From: Bimuria novae-zelandiae CBS 107.79
Lineage: Eukaryota > Ascomycota > Dothideomycetes > Pleosporales > Didymosphaeriaceae
Direction: 5' to 3'
Assembly: GCA_010015655.1 (NCBI GenBank)
Contig: ML976681.1
Coordinates: 20,813 to 84,812, forward strand
Length of the DNA: 64,000 nucleotides
Positions 34,356-46,500 of the stretch are shown here, one piece after another (position 1 is the stretch's first letter; each line of letters begins with the position of its first letter). Both the position numbers and the translations under genes were made by a program. The notes below the pieces were generated by a model that did no database searches, was not told where the DNA came from, and was given only the letters and a program-made list of their open reading frames with translations.

Positions 34356-34940
34356 ACTCTAGTCTCCTTATAAGATTAGAGAGGCACGTGCACGCGAGAG
34401 AGTAAATAAATAACTCTAGCATAAGGAAGAGCTTGTAAAAGCTAATTAGAAGGAGCTTTAGAAGTCTGCTAAGATACTTAGAGAGAGAGAGAAGGAGGAG
34501 AGGCGTATAGAGAGAGAGAGAGCTAAAGTAGAGAGAGATTAGATAAAGGCTAAATAGGAGGCCGCGCGCAAGGCAAAAAAAGTAGCTTAAAATATAGAGA
34601 GAGTATTTTAAACTACGCAGAAGGGTAAGCGCAAAGCCTTAAGAGCTCCTCCTTTAAAGCCCAAGCCTAAGAGACGCGCTGGCGGTGGTGTAGCTCTAGA
34701 GGAGTCCCTAGAAGCTACACTAGCCGCCCTACCAAAAGTCAACTCTCGCGGCCGCATAATCACTCTCCTAAGCAAATATAAGTAGTAAATACCAATCACG
34801 AGCATATTACAAGTCTGTCCACTAAAAAATCTCGTAATAATAGCTATTTTGTGGCTCTCTGCAGCCTCATCTTTGTGGTGATGAGCATGCTGTTAGTGGG
34901 GCGCCACGCGAACCGGGGCGGCACGTGCGTCAATACGGTA

Positions 34941-37080
34941 CTGTGCCCGTGCGCGCAGCGACCCGAATCGCGCAGCGACCCACCCAACCAACATTGGCCT
35001 ACCAGCAAAAATGAGGCTGTAGAGCCACATACAATAGCTATTATCACGAGATCTTAAGGTGTAGTAGTATATAGGATAATGCGATTAATTTATACTATCT
35101 ATATTTTCTTAGAAGCTTAATTAGGCGGCCACTTTTAGCTAGTTTTAGTGGTGGTTTAGGTGCTAAGGATGCCGGGCCCTTACCACTACTAAAGGCTACA
35201 ACACGACGCTTTTTTGCTGAATTTAATAGAGCTTTGTGTGAGGCTTTTTGCTTAGGCTTATTTACCTATTGTGATAGTTTTTGGGAGGTTGCAGTCTCTT
35301 TATTCTGTTATTTTTACTCTTTTATAAGCCTAGTATTCTTAGCCTTTACAGCCCTCTTATTTTCCTTCCTTTTTTTAAACTCCTCTCTCTTAACACGCTT
35401 TCTTTTAGCCTTTTTCTCTTTAGCAAGCTTATTACTAGCTCTATTAATCTTGCGCTAAGTAATTACAACTTTCTCTTACTCTTTATCTCTCTCTTTAATA
35501 GCTAAACGTATGTTTGCCTCTCTAATCTTGCGAGGAGACTAAAGGACTACTCTACTATAGTAATTTTATTACTATTATAGGTTAAGAGGCTTGCTTTACT
35601 TCTTGTGCCTTACTTAGAGCTAAAAAGCGTTTTAAAGTTGCTCGCTTTTATACTTAGCCATGTCCTTGTCTGCTTGGAGTTTGTGGATAGTAAGAGAGAG
35701 AGATCTGGCCTTATTCAAAGCTAGGTCTTTTACTATAGAGCGTAAGAGACGCTGCACTCGCTAGAAGTTGCCCTTAATAGCTACTAAAGAGTCCTCTAAG
35801 GCCTTACTCTTATTATAAAAGTTATGGTTAAAGCGTTTAAGTACACGCTCTAATTCCTAAGGCCATATACCTATAGCCTTCTAGGCCTTTAAAATTATGT
35901 CTTCTTTAAAGGAGGAGACCTAGGCCTGCCAGAAGAGCGGAAAAAAGTCGCTTTTATTAATAAAAATCAGCCCTTAGGTGGTTTAGAGATAGTCACTAAG
36001 CGCCTTAAAGTAGGCTAATAAGAGAGACTTAAATATCACCATATTAAGTGGTTAAAGCGTATAGGTAGAGTAAGGTAGTAATATAGCTAGGATAATGCGG
36101 TGGGATTCGCAATAATTAATAAAATCTATTATAAGGTAACTGCTATAGCTATCTACGATAAGGAGATAGTAATCTACTAAGTGCCTTCTCTTTTGTAGTC
36201 CGTTGAAACACCTGTTTAAGCCAGGACAGGCCTATCTTATTATTGCTCCATCCTGTGGGAGAGGTAGAGCAGAAAATGTCGTGTTTTCCAACCTCTATAC
36301 TGGCAACCCAGGTGTCTCTCAAACCACCCAAAGCTGCAAAGATGAGGCCAGGTGGTAGAGCACTCCCATTAGCACAAATTATTGTTAAGCAAGTGACAAA
36401 TTCTCTCTCTCTATTCTGGAGAGCTGCTGTCACCTCTTTTCTCTCCCACATCTCACGGTTGAAGATGCGTTTGGAGCGTCCTAAGATGCCTATGAGGAAG
36501 CCCTTCTTATCCATATTATATGTGTTACATGCCTAAATGTTGTACTAGGCCATCTTCTCGTAAAGGAGATCAAAATAGAGCCTGTATTTAAGGTAGGAGT
36601 TAGCGTGGTGGCGAACAGCGTCTATTGCCTTGCTCTATTTTAAGACGATACGGTTGTTATTTTAGTGGAGGAAGCGTGACACCCAGGACTCTAAGATTTC
36701 TTAGTAGGCAATAATTAAGGCAAAATTGCGCATTATCTCTCTTGTAGGAGGTAGCCTGCGCTCTATAAGCTTGTTAATATGCTATAGGAGGGCCTGCTCT
36801 TGTTATAGGCTGAGAGCGCGTTGGTTAAGATCTTTGGTGGTCCTAGACTACTGACTGCCCTGCTGTCTGCGACGTAGCGTGGTTACGCTCACACTAAATA
36901 TTTTCGCGAATTATCTATACAAAAGTTTTTTCCCTAGTTCTTGCGCATTATATGCTGCAATCGCATCGTTAATTGGTGCCATGGTGGTGGAGTTATAACG
37001 CGTTGAAGTTGGTTACTTGTCTGCAGGTTTGGTGTTGGTGGGTCGCTGCGCGATTCGGGTCGCTGCGCGCACGGGCACAG
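34941..37080 (-). mobile_element. Fot1/pogo transposon P2
   Basis: 2,140 bp with ~45-bp terminal inverted repeats starting ctgtgcccgtgcgcgcagcg and TA duplications at 34939-34940 (shared with P1) and 37081-37082. The transposase reads on the minus strand. It lies end to end with P1 with one TA between them. Confidence 0.93.
35150..36982 (-). pseudogene. Fot1/pogo transposase (DDE_1) of P2
   Basis: Starts at ATG 36982 (MAPINDAIAAYNAQELGKK) with an HTH region, then the CENP-B-like part with several stops. From 36514 to 36149 a 121-codon stretch is fully open and holds the core (KKGFLIGILGRSKRIFNREM, ICANGSALPPGLIF, STSPTGWSNNKIGLSWLKQ). Downstream the frame is again full of stops. The start of the catalytic block is YNMDKKGF. 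The unmutated island is odd; see findings. The 3' border is approximate. Confidence 0.82.
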
Positions 37081-37082
37081 TA

Positions 37083-37218
37083 GGCGGGGCGGAGCACGAT
37101 CGCGGGGCGGGCGTTCGGGGCTTACAGGGATTGTTCGGTTGGCGGTGTAAGCCGCGTCGCCAGGCTGATTCTGGCACGGATGAGTTTTAGCAGGAAGCTT
37201 GCCTCTACCTCGCCGACA
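37083..37218. promoter_or_regulatory. Regulator half of the split divergent promoter
   Basis: 136 bp between the right TA of P2 and the ATG of the Zn2Cys6 gene. GC-rich at its left end (ggcggggcggagcacgatcg). No half-site pair of CGG triplets can be singled out with confidence. Confidence 0.55.
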
Positions 37219-39748
37219 ATGTCAGAATCAAACGGACCTCAACTCCCAGAGTGGGGGCCGGGCAAGACGGCCAGAGGCAGGGCCCGCTTACCCTCCAGCA
37301 GGCGTCGTGAGCGACCTCAGTTCTCCTGCAACCTGTGCAGGCAGAGAAAGTAAGCTCACCACAACCTATACTCACTCGCCTGATAGAAGGGCGCAAGAGC
37401 TAACACTAATCTTATCAGACTGCGATGCGACAGACAGCATCCCTGCGCATCGTGTGTGCAGCGTGGGTTGAGCCTCTCATGTTCATACGCTCAATCAGCG
37501 GCGCGCCCGGTTGGTGCTGAACAACCTGTGCGCACGGTACAAGATCGAATCCAGCAGCTCGAGAACTTAGTGGTGGACCTGATGCAAGGAACATTGGCAA
37601 GCCACGCGGCCCAGCCTGGCCAGGCCCTCCCAACGTCGCATTTGCCGAGTCCGTTGCTCACGACAAATCAGTCTGGCACGGACAGAGTTCTGGAGACTGA
37701 CAACAGCACCTCACCTGGATCTGAAGCGGGCAGTCTGCAACTGACTAGTTCTGGTACCAATTATGTCAACAGTTCTCATTGGGCGGCAGTTTTGAATGGA
37801 ATCGCAGAACTCAAGGACCATTTCGAGAGTGAAGGGAACAGTCCTGCCAGCACCGATTTTCACGATCCTTCGATTCCTGAGCGAACAGGCCCACGGCTGC
37901 TCTATGGCTGTAGCAAATTTCCGACCAGGCAAGAAATCATCGAGTCTATCCCTCCACGGCAAGTTGTAGATCGCCTGGTGTCGCGCTATTTTAGCTCCTT
38001 TGAGATGTCTACGGGTCAGTATCGTTCAAAAGTGAAACTTATTGTGAAACTGACAGCGGGACGCAGCTGTGTTGCACAGCGCTCAATTTCTGGAAGAGGT
38101 AGGCCAACGGTTTGCCTAGCTGCAACTCGATTGCTAACACCGCCAAGTACGAAAACTTCTGGAAGGATCCATCCACAACCCCAGTCATATGGCTTGGTTT
38201 ACTGTTCACCATCATGTGTCTGGCGGCGCAGTTTCAGATATCGAGGCTTGACCCTAACAGCCAGACTCCAGCGACTCCCTCGACAGAGCACGATCTCGAG
38301 AACATGGTGGAGACATTCAAGGAGAAAATTGTGCAATGTCTGATTCTGGGGGAATATGCCAAAGGTGGCCCGCACGTGCTCGAAACGCTCCTCCTATACA
38401 TTGCAGTTGAGCTCTTCTCTCGAAACGACGCCGAGATTGGGGTTTGGATCCTCTTAGGCACCGCGGTTCAGCTCGCGATGTACATGGGATATCATAGGGA
38501 CCCAAAGCATTTTCGAGAGATGTCGCCTTTTGTGGGAGAGATGCGAAAGAGGGTCTGGGCAACAATCGTCGAGCTTGATATTGGCATTTCCGCTCAGATG
38601 GGCCTCCCCCGACTGATCAAGCAATGGCAGACGGACACGGTGGAACCTGCAAATCTTCAAGACAGTGACTTCAATAAGACAACCAAGGAGATGCCTGCAG
38701 CTCGGCCAGAGAACGATCTCACTCCTATGCTATATCGGCTGGTAAAGGGCCGAATGATGTCGACGATCGGCTTCATCTGGGACTTTGCAGCCAACACCAG
38801 GTCTTACACGTACGCGGATGTCATGGACATGGACACGAAGCTGCGAGGGACCTATGTCTCCATCCCCGAGTGTCTCAAATGGCGATCAATGGCGCAATGT
38901 ATTCTCGACTCACCACCGATCATCATGCAAAAGGTTTATCTGGAAATCATGTACCACAGAGCGAGGATTGTACTCCACCGGCGGTATCTCAATTGTTCGC
39001 CGACCAAGACCCCCTACGGTTATTCCCAACAGGCATGCCTGGACGCAGCGCTGAAGCTTCTTGAATATCAGCATATGCTGCAAGAAGAAACGCGGCCGTT
39101 TTGTCAGCTGTACCAAGAGCGGTGGCGTGTTACCTCCCTTGTCAATCACGACTTTCTTTTGGCCACTAGCGTCCTGTGCGCGTACTTGCAGCAGGTCCGT
39201 GGGGAGACGGCGACGGCAGGCGCCGAAGGAGGCACCAGCGTTGACACAATACGAGCATCCTTACAACGCTCATACGGCATATGGCTCAACTCAAGCAGCT
39301 CGTCCAAGGAGGCCCAAAAGGCCGTGAGCGCGTTGAGTGTCATTCTCGGGTCTCAGGACTCCATGGACACGAACACCAACAGCGAGACGGACATGTCGTT
39401 TGATCAGCTCCCCGCATCTCCCGGGACTAGCGTCAGCTTCTACCCCCAGAGTGAGTGATGCACATGGCGCCGCCCGTATCTTGAGGCTAACCTGCCAAAG
39501 TGTTTGGCGACTCGGCCGGCTTCAGAGTCCAATTCCCCGTGTTTGACTTGATAGGCCTGGGTAATAATGCGACTTCGCCAGCGGTGGCACCGCTCAGCAA
39601 CTTTCAGGTCTCGACACCTGCCTCTAGTAGTGACTGGCAGATGTTGGATGGTGAGCTGCTTCCAGGCCGCTTCACGACATACGACGGACGCGACCCGACT
39701 GAGCGGAACTTAGCTCTGCAAAGACCCTGGAATGGGGCTTTCTATTAG
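37219..39748 (+). CDS. Zn2Cys6 transcription factor with fungal-specific domain
   Basis: Nuclear regulator of 769 residues in five exons: 37219-37349, 37419-38014, 38067-38098, 38148-39450 and 39501-39748. Introns of 69, 52, 49 and 50 nt have donors GTAAGC, GTCAGT, GTAGGC and GTGAGT; three have CTAAC branch points. The zinc cluster spans residues 37-65 with spacing C-x2-C-x6-C-x5-C-x2-C-x8-C and crosses intron 1. A linker and coiled coil follow ([15 protein letters not shown]). The middle homology domain (PF04082-type) includes [16 protein letters not shown] and [24 protein letters not shown]. The C-terminus is Ser/Thr/Asn-rich, as in activation regions. Its divergent partner is the MFS gene, so it may control export. 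No damage seen. Confidence 0.93.
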
Positions 39749-40540
39749 CTTACGGCGATCCATAAGAAAGCCGGCGGCGACACATCAACGCCGCGCGAAC
39801 CCCACACCCAGTCTGGGCGGGCCTACACAGTTGAGCCTTCCACAGACCAACGGCCCTTTCCATTCCGATGAAACGAACACGCAGAGCCCCAGGTCCGCGT
39901 CCGGACTTGGCTACGTCCCATATAGCCAAATTGCAGTAGTCATAGCTTGATCCTCCGGAGGGTCCCAAGCCTTTAGCGAAAGAATTATCAGATGGTGGGG
40001 CGTTTGCCTCCTCGCTGAACTATACGGGGCGGCCCGCACTGAGGCTTTTGAGGCAGACATGATCAGAAAATCTGTGTATCATCTAAGACGTGTATAAATC
40101 CAATCACACCGCCATGTACGCCGATGCGGGCGTCGAGTGGCTGTAGGCAGGATGAGTGCGTCAAAGCAATATGGACACCAAGTTTTTGTGACGGTGGTGC
40201 CACAATAACGTGCTCAGGCGTGCAACGGGGGTGCGAATGCTTGTTCATCCTTGTTACTGCTCATTCGCGCGTAATGCAGGAGACGGGGCAACAACGGCAC
40301 ACGCTCCCGTATCTGGGACGAGTGGAGAGGTCTGTGCGCGCTTTGCGCCCTCGTAAGCTGTTGCCTCGTCGCGTGCGAATTCAAAAGATCACATCCCGCA
40401 AACCACCCTCCCGTAGTCGTTGACCCTACACAGTAGCCTATAGTGAGTGAAAATCTCCTCTCCTTAAAGTCATCGCTTTCAATGCCGATGTTTGCCCATG
40501 TATTTGCTCGCGTCGCTCGCGCTCTAATTAACAGCTCATC
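39749..40540. other. Intergenic, no supported gene
   Basis: 3' flank of the regulator gene and 5' flank of LINE copy B. Only short unsupported frames. Confidence 0.45.
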
Positions 40541-40789
40541 ACCTTCACCAACTTTAGGAATTTCGAGAAAGTGGTAAAAATTGCGAAATCTTTATCCCGT
40601 TCATCTCACTTTCACCTGAAATCCTACTCCTAGCCATCCTTAGGCACCGCACGCGTGCGGTAGGCTAATAATAGCAATAGAGACGCCTCAGAGGCCCCTT
40701 CTAGGGGCCTCTACAGCGACCCGCCCCGCAGACCCTAAGTCTGCGCGGCAGACTAACATCCAGCACCCCTCTAGGAAGCGCTAATAGAC

Positions 40790-42330
40790 TAATATCTGCC
40801 CTCCTAGACGCCTTTCCTTTAGTAGAGGCGTGCCTATCCGCCTAAAAGCTACTATAGACATAGTAGCTAATACCCTTACCTCCCACCTTACGGCTGCGCG
40901 CAAGGCGGCAGAGACCTAAAAGAAAGTTATAATAGCTATAGCTAAAGCTATTAACTACTACGTTACTAATTTTAAGCGCCTAGAGGAGCTAGCGACTGCC
41001 TCTACCCTCCGTAACTACCTTATATAGACACTAAAAAATTTGGCTACGCCAAGCCCTTGTCTAAATGTAGCTAGAACTAGCTACGACTTAATAACTACCG
41101 CCTACACTACAGACAGCGACAGCGGCCTTGCCGCCTAGCCCTAGAGGACATGGGCAAGCGTAGCATCCGCCTCCTATAGAGATAGCGGATACACGACGAC
41201 CATAGGTAGTAGCAGGAAATCCACAACTACGGATAAGTGGCAAACTACACCTAGACAGGTAATAGACCCACGGATTTTACTTATAGTCGCGGACCTGGCT
41301 AACCAGTTAGGCCAGACCTCTACCTTTACTATACAAACAGCTATCTGCGCCGCTATAAGGCTCGACCCTAGCGCTATCCCTACGGCCATAAGGACCCGCA
41401 CTGGGTGGGCCATCACCCTGGCCTCTAATAACATACGATAGTAACTTATGGAACAGGAAAAGAAGGAATTAATAATAAGATCTATTAAAGCTAATAGCGC
41501 TAAGTTACCCACGCGATAGGTTAACTATACTATACCTAGAATACCTAGTAGCTATTGCTTGCTGCTAGGGGAAGACGTGCCCTACTCCCTTTAGATAATA
41601 GCGAATAAGGTTTACACGTAGATAAAATAATACCTTATAAACTATTATCCTTTTTAACACGGCCCTAATTAATTTAAACATACTACCTAGATAGTGTCCT
41701 TTAAAAAGCCTGTGGTGGCTTTCTGCCTCTTTAGTGCCAGCGACCTTTCCCGCGAGATAAGCAAGAAGCAAGCTATAGAACGCTATAACCCTAGCTACTA
41801 GGGCTACTATAACGCAGCACGCTGCACACGCACACCCTGCTACTATAACTATAAAAAGAAACCTAGTAAGCACGAAGGCCTAATAAGAGACGACTACGCT
41901 TATAAATAATAATGCCCTAACTATCGCGGCCTACACGCTATAGATAACCCTACCTGCCTAGTTAAACCTAGGCGAGTGAATAGCTATATTATTTAACTAA
42001 CTTGCCGCGAACTAGCGACACTAAGACGCGCTAAATAAAAGGCCTTTAACTAGTTATATAATTTATACCCTTAACCTAAGCCTATCGCCTAGGGCCAGGG
42101 CACCTCCCCTAGCGGAGAAGACAATAACTAAACTAAGCCTGTATTAATAATACTAAGTTAGCCAAAGCAGGAACTGGTGACCCAAAGCCATCGTCCCCTA
42201 AGAGGACCTTGACGCTCGACCCTGTACCCCGACACTGCCTTACGACAAGCCGCTCTACGCCTATTAAACAGGCCTATGCGGTCCTCTGCGCCTACAAGCG
42301 GTAGCCTAAACCTTGCCGCGCTTTCTGCCA
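40790..42330 (+). pseudogene. LINE ORF1 (Gag-like) relic, copy B
   Basis: RIP-broken frame in the first third of the LINE. A cysteine-rich stretch near 41800-41930 (CTRTPCYY…CPNYRGLHAIDNPTC) looks like a damaged run of CCHC zinc knuckles, as in Tad1-type ORF1. Borders approximate. Confidence 0.6.
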
Positions 42331-42697
42331 GAAGCGCGAGATAGGAAGAGCACACACAGTCCTCTTTATAGGAGGACTAGACTATAGACAAATTCTCAAG
42401 CTAATAAGGAACAACCGCCGCAGACCCACCCCACGCAGGGAGCCTAATATTAAAGTATACTAGATAAATATTAGCAAAAGTAGCCTAGTATATATAGCCG
42501 CCCTTAAAATTACTTTTAGGGAGGGCATCAACGTCATCTGCATGTAAGAGCTAGCTACCTGGCTAGGCACATGCACTTCGAACCACCCTGGCTATAACCT
42601 CTACCTACTAGTGGATGGCTAGGATAGCTAGGAGACCTGGGAGGTAGACCACCCTCAGGTCCTTATCTTTACCTATAAGGGAAACTAATTGAAAATC

Positions 42698-43592
42698 TGT
42701 CACAGTAGATAAGGGCCTAGTTTCAGCCCTGTTTCAGGACCCCTGCCTACCCCTGTGTCTAGTACTATATAGGCCCCTCCGGGACCCCCAATAAACCTCA
42801 GTAGACTCCTCCATTCCTCCCTTACAGTTATGAGCCCGGCTTACGCTTTAACGATAGTCTACTCCGATAGCATAATGCTATCGTGATTACCTACCTACGA
42901 TCCTCTGCTGTCTCAAACGACTGAGTAGTACGATCTAACCTACGACCTGTGGCTGTCTTAGACGACTAAGTAGCCTACGACCCAGATACTCTGCGGAGCT
43001 TTAAGTAGTTGCAGCGGCCCGAGTGCCCTCCTAAGAACTCGATCTCTATAGCAGCAGCAGCGTAAAGCTGGCTCAAACGACTGAGCAGTATACGACACCC
43101 CTCTACTACCTCAGTTACCTAAGTAGCGTTTGATACCTGTGGCCACCGCCTGGCCTATTACCCTCGATCGATACGTTGGCTACGATTAGCAACGTCAATC
43201 TTGATACCCTCTACTACCTCAGTTACCTGAGTAGCGTTTAATACCTGTGGCCACCGCCTGGCCTATTACCCTCGATCGATACGTTGGCCACGATTAGCAA
43301 CATTAATTTCGATCCTTCAATGTCTTAAACGTCAAAGCAGCACTTGATACTGTGGCAGGACGGAGTATTAAGTAGGATGGATAAGAGGAGGACTATAAGC
43401 ATCTTTTATTAAGGCCTTACTTAGTTCATCTCCTCCAGCACTGCTTTCGGAGCTGGGGAGGTGTGTTACAGTGGATAAGGGCCTAGTTTTAGCCCTGTTT
43501 CAGGACCCCTGCCTACCCCTGTGTCTAGTACTATATAGGCCCCTCCGGGACCCCTAATAAACCTTAGTAGACTCCTCTATTCCTCCCTTACA
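42698..43592 (+). mobile_element. Small non-coding LTR element (TRIM-like)
   Basis: Two 129-bp LTRs (42698-42826 and 43464-43592; tgtYacagt… to …cccttaca) enclose a 637-bp interior without any open frame. AAATC duplications lie at 42693-42697 and 43593-43597. LINE copy A and the fragment at 10018-10790 give two uninterrupted versions of the target. Right after the left LTR is gttatgagcccggc, the same initiator-tRNA-Met site as in the Copia element, though the LTRs are unrelated. The interior has a ~102-bp direct repeat (43097-43199 and 43206-43307) and a hairpin (cgatagcataatgctatcg). It must depend on another element for movement. Confidence 0.92.
43097..43307. repeat. 102-bp direct repeat inside the TRIM-like element
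   Basis: Two copies, period about 109 bp, of a unit running from ctctactacctcagttacct to cgattagcaac. The copies differ by a few transitions only. Confidence 0.9.
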
Positions 43593-46500
43593 AAATCACA
43601 CCACGCACTCTATTCTATAACTAGGATATATAGTAAATTAACGTTAACGGAATCTTAATACTTAATGCCTACTAGGCGCCACAGACTACGCCTGTTCTTA
43701 ACTATATTACCTACCTTACCCCGCCTAATAGATGCCTAGCTAGGGGCGACCTTAACGCTAAATATAACATGTTTAAACCTAGTATCACGACTACACATGG
43801 CGGCGCCAAACTAGCCTAATAGGCCATAAATAGTGGCATAGACTACATTAGAGAGCCTAGGGTCCCCACCCACCGTGCGGGATATGTTATAGACCTCTCC
43901 TTTTATAATATTCCCTTTGCTACTATAGCGGTACAAGCGGATATAAACTACGGCTTAGACTATAACACGCTAGTTACCACGATACCTAGTAAGGGACAAG
44001 AGCCGCTTAACTAGTTCTAATATAGGATCCCTACTACGAAGCTTTCGCTATTTATTAATGCTATTACTAATAGGATAAAGGGCACCCTTAGCTTAAACAG
44101 GCTATAGACTTGTAAGCACGTTAACAGGCGCGTTACTGCCCTAGAAGAAGTTTTTACAAACGCCCTAGAGATAGCAGGCAGGAAGAAAAGAGGGACAGGC
44201 TATTTGGCGCCGTGGTAGACGAACGCCTGTAAACAAGCTTACCAGGCATACTTAAACTTACTAGATAGCCATACTAAGCGGGGCCCCTTTAAGGAGACGC
44301 GCACCTTCTTAGTAATAGTCCGTAAAATAAAAAAGAAATACTAGTAACACACTATAGATAACGCGGTAAACAACTAAGAACTTTTCTAAATTATTAACTA
44401 GCATAAGCTAGAACCTACTAGGACCTAGGCGCTAATGGTCTTTAGAGGCGTAAAGGCGACTAAGGACAAGGACAAGACTAAGATACTTTAATAAGCACTA
44501 CTTTATAAATTTACGCTAAAGGATAACCTGCCAGAACTGCCCTCCCCACAAGAGAACCCTATAATCCCTTAGGATATATATCTGTCTATTAAAGAGATAG
44601 AGCGCTGCGTGATTAGGGTCTCTAGCACCTTACCAGGCGTAGATAGTATAACTATTTAGCTGCTTATAGCATGCTAGAACCACATTAGATAGTACGTTTG
44701 CGACATCTACCGCGACCTACTTAAGCTTAATTACTACCCCGCCGCCTAGAAGGACGGAGAGATCGTGTTTATTAGGAAGCATGGTAAGAAGGACTACACG
44801 GTTCTAGGCTCTATGAGACCCCTCGCCATGCTACTCTGCCTTAGCAAAGGATTTAAAAGGATTATCGCCTGGCGCATAGCCCACTTAGCTGTGCTACATA
44901 GCGTACTAAGCCCCTAACATGGAGGGGCTCTACTAAAAAGGTTAGCTATGGATTTAATTGCCGCCTTTACCTATAACGTGGAACTGGCCTTCAGCAAAGG
45001 CCAGCACGTTACTATAGTTACTATAGACGTGCTTAGGGCCTTTAACGCCCTCCTTATTAACTACCTGCTACACTAAATAAAAGGATAAGACTAGCACTAA
45101 AAAGTGCTCGTGCTTACGCGCAATATTCTTACGAACCAACATATACTTATCTACCACGGCCAACACTAATTTGGCCGCCACCTAGTGGCCTGCGGCACCC
45201 CACAGGGCTCGCCCCTCTTACTAGTTATCTATATGCTGTACCTGGCGGAACTTCTCCTCCAGGACACCACGCTGCGATTTAGATATGCTAATAATATTTG
45301 CCTATATAGAGCCACTCACAGCCTAGACTATAACGTTAAATAAATCGCGGAAGATGTCCGTAATATTATTAAATATAGCGTGGATAATAAAATTACTTTC
45401 TTACTAAATAAGCTTAAAATAATATATCTTATACGGTAGAAAGGAGACTACGCGCCTCCCTGTATTATTAACAAAAACCTTACTATATACCCTATTTTCC
45501 TTAAGAGTGGGAATAGGGCCCTGCGCTAGCTAGGCGTATAGTTTAATAAGAAGCTAATCTTTAAGGCCTACGTTGCGACTCGCGCCGCCAAGATAAGAGT
45601 TATTATATACTATATTTGTAGCTTGGCTTGGATTAAACACGGCCCCCTACTAGGATCCCTCTATAAGGCGGTGATTGCCTGCGTCCTCCCACGGCTCCTT
45701 TACGGTGCGGAAGCCTGGTATGGAGGCAGAACCAAGCCCTCTAGAATTATGTGCCAATTAAGAAGCGCTAAGGTAAGCACCTAACTAGGCTAGCATATTA
45801 ACGCACTTAATAAAGTCCTTAAGCAGGTATATAGAGCTATCGCGCCAGCCTATTAGACTATATCTACTATTACTATCTTCCAGGACGCAGGACTCCCCTT
45901 AGCAATAGTAGTACTTAAAATATGTAAGTTTCGCTTTACAGCACACTTGCTAATAGTTAATAATAAATACTCGTTAACTACTAGGACCCTCTTACCTATA
46001 GTTAGAAGAGGCTAAGGCGCAGGCCTCTTATAAAGAGCCCGCTTAAAGGTATAATAACTCGCATAGATCTTTAACCCGGTACCTTAACTAGATTTCCGTA
46101 CCCCCTACTACTCCCCTGGGAGCCGCACCAACCCTATAGACCAGGCAGCCAAGAAGGACGCCGCCTATCTCTTTAAGGAGTAGTAGGCTCTCCTCTTACT
46201 AATCGCTATTACTGTCTTCTTAGATGGCTCTGAACAATAGATTGACAGCGTTAAACACGTTACGTATGGCTACGCTGTATACAAAGGATAGGCCCTTATC
46301 CTATAAAGTAATAGCTCTCTTAACCCTAGGTCCTATGTTTTTAACGCCGAAGCTATTAGCGCTTAGCGGGGACTTGCCTACACGCTTATTACGCCTACCT
46401 ACTGGCTAAGACGTATATATATGTGCATTAACAGCACTTTTGTTATATAGTGCATAAAAGGCAACCTGTCCCCCTCTTCGTAATAGGCGTTCGTCAGGTG

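Larger units (their letters stand above)
27300..34800 (+). pseudogene. Fot1/pogo transposase (DDE_1) of P1, RIP-dead
   Basis: The plus-strand frame shows the pogo order: N-terminal helix-turn-helix (AIKYAKLGE…RSTLARRY), CENP-B-type region, then the catalytic core (YNIDEKGFLISVIRRSKRVF), with many TAG/TAA codons at Gln and Trp positions. The C-terminal part up to about 28738 continues after the Copia insertion at 34361 as a charged tail. Borders are approximate. Confidence 0.8.
27202..34938 (+). mobile_element. Fot1/pogo transposon P1, split by Copia
   Basis: Terminal inverted repeats of about 44 bp start ccgtattgacgcacgtgccg at 27202 and end with the complement at 34938. TA target duplications lie at 27200-27201 and 34939-34940. 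Without the Copia element and its 5-bp duplication the element is about 2.1 kb, the same size as P2. It carries a RIP-destroyed transposase. The TIR sequence differs from that of P2, so this is a separate family. Confidence 0.93.

Noticed and set aside
35234..35505. Phe/Leu-rich plus-strand frames resembling signal or membrane segments.
   Set aside because: Antisense of the Lys/Glu-rich C-terminal part of the P2 transposase.
37199..37471. Unspliced 90-codon frame at the start of the regulator gene.
   Set aside because: The zinc cluster appears only when the 69-nt intron is removed.
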